From assembly GCF_051622035.1 (NCBI RefSeq), contig NC_135365.1, positions 26,412,001-26,476,000 of the forward strand: a stretch of DNA of 64,000 nt. The letters are read 5' to 3'. Source of the stretch: Arctopsyche grandis. Its lineage: Eukaryota > Arthropoda > Insecta > Trichoptera > Hydropsychidae. The position numbers and the translations under genes are program-made. The notes under the pieces were generated by a model. It was not told the DNA's origin. It was given only the letters and a program-made list of their open reading frames with translations, and made no database searches. Shown piece by piece: positions 53,657-64,000 of this stretch; the stretch's first letter is position 1, and every line of letters starts with the position of its first letter.

Positions 53657-56600
53657 ATGGGCAGGAAAGTTACTGTCGCCGTGTGCACCCTCAACCAATG
53701 GGCCATGGATTTTGAAGGCAACAAGAACCGGATAATACAATCGATCAAAGAGGCTTCAGAACTCGGCGCCACTTACAGGACAGGTCCTGAGCTCGAAGTC
53801 TGGTATGCCTCTTTAATGCTCCGATGCCTTTTTTTTATTGATTTTTATTAGTTTCTTATTGTTTTGGTTGATTTTTTTAGTGGGTACAGTTGCGAAGATC
53901 ATTTCCATGAGCCGGATACTTTTTTGCATAGTTGGCAAGTGCTGCTGGAAGTGATGACTTCGCCGGCTTGTCAGAACATGCTCATCGATGTCGGGATGCC
54001 CGTTCAGCATAAGAACGTTTCGTACAATTGTCGGGTGGCTTTTTTGAATAGTAAAATTTTGCTTATCAGACCAAAGATGTTGCTATGCGAAGATGGAAAC
54101 TATCGAGAGACTAGGTGGTTTTCTCCGTGGAAGAAGGTTTGATTTGTTTCACTTTTAGGTTACATATCTCTTACAGTAAGTTTATATATGCTAGTTATAT
54201 TTGCTAGGAACGTGAGGTTGAAGATTATTTTTTACCCCGAATGATTTCCAACGTCACCGGTCAAACTACGGTACCGTTCGGTGAAGCTTTGATCTCAACC
54301 AGGGACACTTGTCTTGGCTATGAAATTTGTGAAGAACTATGGAATCCTAGCAGGTATTTTTAATTTATTGAAGTTATTAAGGATCGAAATGAAATGGAGT
54401 ATAGTTATGTATAGTATTTGACTTGGTTTTTCAGTCGTCACATACCAATGTGTTTGGACGGAGCCGAAATAATCTCAAACGGTTCGGGAAGTTACATGGA
54501 ATTGCGCAAGGCGTTCATTACCGTCGACCTGGTGAAGAGTACGACGTTTAAAAACGGTGGCGCTTACCTCTTCAGCAATTTGAGAGGATGCGATGGTCAA
54601 CGGGTTTACTTCAACGGTTGCTCGTGCATTGGAGTCAACGGAGACATCGTCGGCAGAACCCAACAGTACTCCCTGATCGATGTGGTATATCAAAGATACT
54701 CATTTCAACCGTGTGCTTTGATTTGTTATTGATTTTAACAGAGTGTGCTTTTAGGAAGTCATCGCTTCAACAATAGACCTTGAGGATATTCGATCCTACC
54801 GTACCAACTGCAGATCGAGAAGTCACTCGGCAGCTGCCAGTCCTGCCTTTCCTCGAGTCATCGTCGACTTTTCGCTTTCAAGCGATAATGATATTAGTGT
54901 GCCTAGTTGTGAACCATTGCAATGGATTTATCACACTCCGGAAGAAGAGATTGCTTTAGGTTAAAATTGCACAGCTTCTGTTGCACGTGTCAGGGCATTT
55001 CTTATAATATTTCAATTTCGGTTTCAGGTCCTGCTTGTTGGTTGTGGGATTATTTGCGACGATCCGGTCAAGGTGGTTTCTTTTTGCCGTTGAGCGGAGG
55101 TATCGATTCCGCCAGCGTAGCCTGTATAGTGTTCTCGATGTGCACACAAGTCTGTGAATCCATCCAGAAAGGAGGTAATGTCGATGCAAATGTATCATTG
55201 CTGCGTTATAAACAAATATATCATTGCAGGTTATGTGAAGGGTTTGTATTGTATTTTAGAGACTCAAGTGTTGAGCGATGTGCGGAAAATCATGTGCCAG
55301 CCGGATTATACTCCGACCGATCCGATGGAGCTCTGCAATCGGCTACTGGTGACTTGCTATATGGCGACTGAAAATTCTAGTCAAGAAACTAAGCAAAGGG
55401 CTGCTCAGGTCGGTGTTTGTTGATTTAATTGTTATTCTATGTGCTTTTGTTTATTTATTTTAAAAATTAATAACAGTGAAAAAAATAAAATAAAAAACAA
55501 AGAAGAAAAGCATCGGATAATGGGATATATGTACAATATACTTATGTACATATGTATTACTAAGAGAAATGATCAAACAATAGAAATTTAAAGTAAGAAA
55601 AGGAACAACTAATAGGATCAATATAAGGGGGAATATTGTTAAAAGAATAGCAAGATGTATATAAAAAATAATTACAGGAATAGTTGGTGGAACAGGGATT
55701 AATGTGAAATAATTAAAAGTTACGGAGGGATCTGATTAGACATTGAAATAGGATCTTACTTAAGAAATAAGGACTATCAATGATATAATTCAAAAGCTTA
55801 AACATAAATCATTTATTTGCCAATGTATAGAAACTCGAGGCTACACTACTATGGGATTTAAAGGGCTGGGATTGTCTAAAAATGAAACCCAAATTCCTGT
55901 ATGCCTTGCTTATTATTAAATCATTATGAAAACGGAACGGAGTCCAAATCCTTTTGTAAGTTTAAACAATATTCAAAGATGAGTTCAAGAAGCGGGACCC
56001 GATATCATTCATGTGGTGACTGGAAAAATGCACTCGAAATAATTGCTCTCTCGAGACATCCAAATTTTCAAAGATGCTCAAGGAGAACTAACGCAATAGA
56101 ATTCCACAAAAAAGCGTCAAGGGGTATTTGCTTGTTATCCGAGGGTGTTAACCTTTTTTTTGTGGAATTCTATTGCGTAAGTTCTTTTTGAGCGCCTTTG
56201 AAAATAAGGACTTCTCGAAACTGCACCACTATTCAGTGCATTTTTCCGGGAACCCATTCATGTAAATAGTAAATAGTACAGGACCCAAATGATAACCTTG
56301 GGGGTACTCCTGAGGTTAAATTTTTATAAGACGAGATATGCCCTTAAATATTTACGGTTTCGTAATGATGTCAGATTATCTAATAATTCCGTTGTATTGC
56401 TCGTAGCTGTCGAGTCAAATTGGTAGCTATCACTTTTCGGTGGCCATTGATGTGGCCGTGAGTGCAGTTCTGGGAATCTTCACATCCGTGACCAGCTTAG
56501 TGCCCAAGTTTCGAACGAAAGGTGGATGTCCCCGACAAAATTTGGCGCTTCAGAATATTCAGGTACTTTCCTATTCCTGATTTACTTTGCGTACACATTA

Positions 56601-58150
56601 TATTTTCCAAAGCAGATGGTTTTCAAAAAAATGAATTCTATGTTACTAGGCTCGTCTACGAATGGTGATATCGTATCTTTTCGCTCAACTCATGCTGTGG
56701 GTTCGTGGTCGTCCTGGTGGCCTACTTGTCTTGGGCTCGGCCAACGTAGACGAAGCGCTGCGAGGATACATGACGAAGTACGACTGCTCCAGTGCCGACG
56801 TAAACCCCATCGGAGGCATATCCAAAACTGATCTCAAAGGTTTCTTAGACTACGCTAAAAGCAGGTGTTTATCGATTTTTACTATTTTAATTCACTGTCG
56901 ATCTAATAATGTATAGGTAGGTTGTATATGAATATATATATTTTCAGATTTTTCTTACCTGCTATTGCTGAAATAATGCAAGCACCGCCAACTGCGGAAC
57001 TGGAGCCATTGAACGACGGCCAACTAGCACAGACGGACGAACAAGATATGGGCATGACTTATGCGGAATTGTCTCACTTTGGCAAATTGCGGAAGATGGC
57101 TCACTGCGGCCCATATAGTATGTTCTGCAAATTGATTCACACCTGGGGCCACAAATGTTCTCCGCTTGAGGTTCGTATTATAAAGCTTTTGCCGATTTCA
57201 TAATCAATATAGGTATGGTAAGCTCTACTGCCATTTCAAATACTAGTTCAGTTGTCGGTGACGATACTAGTAGAGTGTCAGATGCTGATTATGTATTTGC
57301 TAAATACTGTTGCGTAGAGGATCCAAATAAAAGGCCAAAGTCGCTTCACAGCATTTATTGGCTGATTAAGGAGATCCACGCACAGCCAGTGTTCCGTCCA
57401 GAATGCCTTGATCTGGCCGAAAGTATCTGGTTATAAAGGGCAGATCGCTCAGTGCATCTTCCTCGACACGTTTGTTTACCTATTGTTATAGTCACGTACG
57501 CACCGTCTCACGGTCGTCCGCATTCTGGGAAATAGCGGAGATGCTACTCGGCCTAATCCGTGGGTTTTCATTGTTGGCCTCGAAAGCACTTAAGCCTCCT
57601 GATAATCCCGATTGCACTTAACTCTGGAGATAATCCTCGAAACCAATTAAAACGGCAGTTCTTTTTTTCATACGCTACAATACCAATCTTGATTATGATT
57701 TATTTTTAATAATAATTAGGTAGCTGTGAAGGTGAAGCATTTCTTCCGATGCTATGCTATCAACAGGCACAAGATGACCGTTTTGACTCCGTCGTATCAC
57801 GCTGAGAGTTACAGTCCTGACGATAATCGTTTTGATCACAGGCCGTTCTTGTATCTCGTACACTGGACTTGGCAGTTCAAAGAAATCGATAATGCCGTGG
57901 GAATTTTTCATTTATTTATTGTTTATTATATATATGTGGGTCTTTGTTAATGTTTTGAGTTTTTTTTCAGGTCGCAAAGTTGAAGGAGGGTGTGGTAGAG
58001 CAAGACGACAAGAGTGGAAACCGTAGCGCCTCGACGAACCAATTGCTCGGTAAAATATCAAACACCAGCGTGACGAATTTGAACAACGCTTCCGGAGTCA
58101 CCTCGGTTTCGTACGCCAAAAATACCAATAGAAAAGGAGTGTTGATTTAG
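53657..58150 (+). CDS. NADSYN1: Glutamine-dependent NAD(+) synthetase
   Basis: Converts deamido-NAD to NAD with glutamine as nitrogen donor. Twelve exons: 53657..53802, 53881..54136, 54208..54353, 54435..54684, 54755..54959, 55028..55174, 55260..55408, 56407..56562, 56650..56864, 56948..57170, 57720..57896 and 57971..58150; all GT-AG and in phase, giving 749 aa, normal for animals. The nitrilase domain carries the triad E45 (TGPELEVCGY), K114 (IRPKM) and C175 (GYEICEELW). The synthetase domain has the P-loop SGGIDS (357-362), then [26 protein letters not shown] and [22 protein letters not shown] at 53657 fits the usual MGRKVTVA start; the exon begins upstream at an acceptor (53612), so the 5' UTR is probably spliced. 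Intron 7 holds a palindromic repeat and intron 10 a solo LTR. Acceptor 55260 was chosen over 55231 because it fits the family ([10 protein letters not shown]). Confidence 0.96.
56063..56207. repeat. Inverted repeat in a NADSYN intron
   Basis: ttttcaaagatgctcaagg...caatagaattccacaaaaaa pairs with ttttttgtggaattctattg...gagcgcctttgaaaa. Arms of about 55 bp; half of the same repeat lies at 45545..45612. Confidence 0.7.
57308..57679 (-). mobile_element. Solo-LTR-like element, ATAC family, copy 3
   Basis: Inverted copy: TGTTGCGTAGAGG ... CATACGCTACA with ATAC on both sides (57304..57307 and 57680..57683). It lies in NADSYN intron 10, ending 40 bp before exon 11. Confidence 0.82.
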
Positions 58151-58258
58151 ATTGTGTTGTAATTAGTGTTTCTCAAATGTGTAGATCTCTTTTGAATGAT
58201 CAAAACCTAAGCGATATGATTCATTTGATATATGTATGTGCATAGATTTATCAGTTAA

Positions 58259-59048
58259 CCATTTGCCCGCGGCCGTCTTCTATGGAAGCTTTGCGCGACA
58301 AGTCTGTAGCGCGGCTGTCTTCCATAGAATTTCTGAACTTTGCACGGGATTTTGAGCCTTATAATGCGCCTATTTCAACTGTTTTAAGGTTCAAAATTGG
58401 TTGAATATATTACTGACAGTTGAATGCCATCTATTCAATTTGCTTAAAATGAATATATACCAGTCAAAATTAGTTTTTTGTGAAACCATATTGAAACCTC
58501 GTTTATGTGACGTCACGTCTGTTGATCAATGGCAACGATACGTCTCAATTGCATGAAGAATGATTATTTGACAATTAAGCCAAAACTACGAGATATATTA
58601 TGTATTTTATTGTTGAAAATAATACTTTGTGTTAATTAACATATCTGGTTACTTGAGTAAATATTAAAATCTGTATTTGCCCTTTGCCCGCGTCACCAAA
58701 TTTAGCGAACATGCCCTGTACGCGGCTGCTTTTTTGCGGATTTTGTTATCGCGTTTTCGACTATAAATATAGGTTGTAATATTTTTTTGAATTTTACAAC
58801 CTATATTTATTTTTTTGACTACTGCCATCTATTGAATTTGGTAAAGTATACATTTAGTAATATTTTCAACCAAGTTATAAAATTTTAACACAATAGACGG
58901 CTCTTATACAGGTTGGAACTTCCAAGACATCTATGCGTGTCTCGCGCGCTGAGGGCTTGTTCGCTAGGACATGTATAGTAGTCGTACGCGGTGGAAAGGT
59001 TAAGGTCGAAAACTCGATTGCCAAATATTTATTGCCACGGGCAAAGGG
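58259..59048 (-). mobile_element. piggyBac-like MITE family B, copy 2
   Basis: CCATTTGCCCGCGGC ... GCCACGGGCAAAGGG with TTAA outside (58255..58258 and 59049..59052). It is homologous to 21103..21611 but longer. A second CCCTTTGCCCGCG at about 58680 suggests that another copy of the family inserted or recombined here. It starts about 110 bp after the NADSYN stop, so it may lie in the 3' UTR. Confidence 0.75.
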
Positions 59049-59052
59049 TTAA

Positions 59053-61744
59053 TATCTAATACCAGGCTCAAACCAAGATATAAACATACATATGTATGGT
59101 GAATTGAATATATAGTGAAGTAACTAGTAGATGTATAATATGACAGCTCGCTTTTTCGTCTGAATTATATTAATCTGGAAAGTTAACTCGTAGAAATCGT
59201 TGTAGAATTTTTCTAGACACTATCTGTTTGTGGAAATTCACAGAGTGCAAATTTGAGAAACACATTTGTTGTACCTGCAGTTATGCGTATATATGAAAGG
59301 TTGTTTGATATGTAAGTGAGGTTGTTTGATATGTAATTTTTTTTTTAATCCAATATCAAATGATGTGATCTCACTTGTGTGTTGTTTCCATTCCAATTTT
59401 AGTACATTAGAATTTTTAAAATGATATTCAATCATGTGCGCTATGCTTCTGCGGATTTATTATATTGTTAGTTTTGTAAGTAATATTGCACACTATTTTA
59501 CGGTGCTCAAATTATTATAAAATGTTCTCGAACAAATACTTTTTTAATTGCCTTTTATTGTGCCTTGATCGTTGTTGTGTTCGTATTTGATGTGGGTAAT
59601 TGAAAGTGCTGTCAGTTAATTTTTTAATTCATAATTTATTTATTGGTTACGACATAATAGACATCACATATGCAACATGTAGTAAAAAAAATATCTTATT
59701 CTAGCCATATATATATAAATGTATATAAATAAAATGCTAGAGGAATACTGCGTTTCAATATCTCTACACACAAAAAACGATGACGATGATAATATATACG
59801 AATGATGTGATTTGTTCAATTAATTATTATTTGACTGGCATACAATTTTTTTATTTTATTTTAATACTGAACGATCGATTTTGCGTTTTTTTTTTGTTTT
59901 AATTTTATTTAAAAAATATATATTCGATTTCAAGATTGTTCAAAAGATTTTTTGGTATGCATTCGACTGCTTTTTTTAATACTTAATAACCAAAAAAGTT
60001 CTATTCAATTTGTTCTTTATTATTTTTTAAATATATATAATATATATTACATACAAATGTATAATTTTTTTAACCATTTATTGTTATTTTAATAATTCCA
60101 TTTAATAAAAATGTTGTGACTAAAACTAAAAGGTACTTAGCTTTAAATGTTATAATACCTATATGTAAACTTAAAAGTATTTTAAATAAATATTTACAAT
60201 AATTGCATGCGTACTGTTTGAAACACAGCGAAATATCATCATTTGTATAAAAGCGTTAAATACATTCGAGACATTGAGATACATTTTTCAATAAATAAAT
60301 ACAAATACATCTTTACGTCAACAAAAAATATAAAAAAAAAAATAATTCAAATCGATTTTTACAAATAGCTTACAAAATAAAAATAAGTAGGATTTGTTGT
60401 AGATTATTATCAAAATAACAAAAAAATCATACAGTTATTGATTGCATAATATAAAATACAGACGTATGTATAAAAGAAATCATTCATATGTAAAATCTCA
60501 ATTTCTGGCGTTGTATTTCTTTTTTAATTTAAATAGACATTTTTTACTTATCTTAAAACAAAAAATAATAATAATATATTCACAATAGAAAGAACAAAAT
60601 TCACGTTTTCATTCTTTCCATTGAAATAGCAATTCTTTACCAGCATTACAAAATTATCACTTGAACGGCAACTGTAAATATTTAAAGCATATCCTTAAGA
60701 TCCATAGAAAGACTGTTTCTCATCGAAACGGTGCAAAATTTAAAGTAAGAAATATCACACATTCATACGATTCAAAAATTAGAAGTTATTCAATAATAAT
60801 AATAATAAAAAAAGAAAAAGAAAAAAAAAATACTGATTACTAACCCTTCGGGAATCAGTCCATATTTTTCACAATAAAACTTAAAAAGAATAAATTTATT
60901 TACGATCAATGAATAACAATAAATAAGCTATATATATAATAATAATAATATACAAGTAACAATAGTTCCAGTTGCCAAATATGCCGGAAAAGAATTAACA
61001 ATCAATAAATCGCACTGTAGACACAAAATAACTTAATAATAATAATATAACATCTTTTCACTAATCGTAATGAAAAAAAAGTCTATAGTAACTATCTGTT
61101 AAAATTAAGCTTATTAAAAAAACCCCAATGACCGACACCAGATTGCACAAATAACCCGATACTTTGATTTTTTGTTTGCTTGCAGTCATGCCAATGATTT
61201 GGCGAACCTTTCCGACAGAGCTTGCGCCGAATGTCGGGCTAAATCCCGGCACTTCGGCGCAGCCTCGCCGTTAATTGCAATGTTATTGGAGATTTCTATC
61301 ACACTAATTCATTTCATATTATATATATATATATAAGAGCTTCAAATTCCCAAATGGAACATTCGCCGACGATATCGAAGATTGCAATGATTGCGTAGAA
61401 ACTTTTACAAATATACACACATCGTAGTACAATTCCGAATAATAAACTAAAACAAGTATAGTATTGTAATATCAAAGTACTCAAATATCAGTCTAACGTT
61501 TTTTTTATTTTGATAAACAATAATAAAGTGAATGTGATTGCTTTAAATTAAATATGTAATATTAGCTATCATTAGTTTTATTTTGATATAAATGCAAAGG
61601 CAGTTCTGTTATTGGACGGTATCATGACATGTCTGCGCGACTACCTCACGATGCCGAGATCGGCTGATGGAGTCACCGTCGGACATCTTCGGAGCCGTCC
61701 TTCCCCCCCCCCCCCTCTCCCCCCATCTTCTTCCCCTGTGCCGT
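59053..61744. other. AT-rich region, probable ovo 3' UTR
   Basis: No gene. On the minus strand it follows the ovo stop codon at 61745 and contains several AATAAA-type signals; the long, very AT-rich sequence would fit a long 3' UTR. Where the NADSYN and ovo transcripts end cannot be read from sequence. Confidence 0.45.

Positions 61745-64000
<2,256 letters not shown>

Overview
The window is insect nuclear DNA. The genes are spliced, the background is AT-rich, and the identifiable proteins (Ovo/Shavenbaby zinc fingers, NAD synthetase, a tubulin-ligase-like enzyme, a cytosolic carboxypeptidase and the mitochondrial Kae1/Qri7-type enzyme) are clearly metazoan. The Ovo C-terminus and the intron/transposon style point to an insect; I cannot fix the order from sequence alone. 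There are no rRNA genes, CRISPR arrays or operons, and no intact tRNA gene was seen apart from SINE heads.

Host genes, left to right. (1) A TTLL-family glutamate/tyrosine ligase on the minus strand (coding 4814..15901, seven exons, 500 codons predicted), whose introns are crowded with mobile DNA. (2) A cytosolic carboxypeptidase of the AGBL2/AGBL3 type on the minus strand (20725..33201, about 17 exons), the class of enzyme that removes residues from tubulin tails. (3) Inside one carboxypeptidase intron, on the opposite strand, an intronless gene for the mitochondrial tRNA threonylcarbamoyl transferase OSGEPL1 (29475..30764). (4) Glutamine-dependent NAD(+) synthetase on the plus strand (53657..58150, 12 exons, 749 aa). 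(5) The last two coding exons of ovo on the minus strand (61745..63536), convergent with NADSYN; the rest of ovo lies beyond the right edge. The splice model of each gene was built by hand by matching GT/AG (or GC/AG) sites and reading phase.

The rest is mostly transposable elements, many with clean ends. They include a young non-autonomous LTR element with two apparently identical 270-bp LTRs (6058..7481); a putative Helitron carrying a very GC-rich minisatellite (8589..9988); four related solo-LTR-like elements, three with the same ATAC/GTAT target duplication; hAT elements and 102-bp hAT MITEs with perfect 8-bp duplications; a dead Tc1 element nested in a hAT element (47535..49992); piggyBac-like MITEs flanked by TTAA; a GC-rich PIF/Harbinger MITE family flanked by TTA/TAA; jockey-like LINE fragments; long hairpin elements; and two tRNA-headed SINE families that share one body. 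From 33.2 to 53.6 kb I see no convincing host gene, only repeats and featureless AT-rich DNA.

Functionally, the TTLL and carboxypeptidase genes belong to opposing families (adding and removing tubulin C-terminal residues) and lie about 5 kb apart on the same strand. OSGEPL1 (tRNA t6A37 in mitochondria), NADSYN (NAD synthesis) and Ovo (epidermal/germline transcription factor) have no evident functional link to them. I found no convincing new multi-gene system; the most unusual points are the nested OSGEPL1 gene, two consecutive GC-AG introns in its host, the TTLL/carboxypeptidase proximity, and the layered transposon structures.
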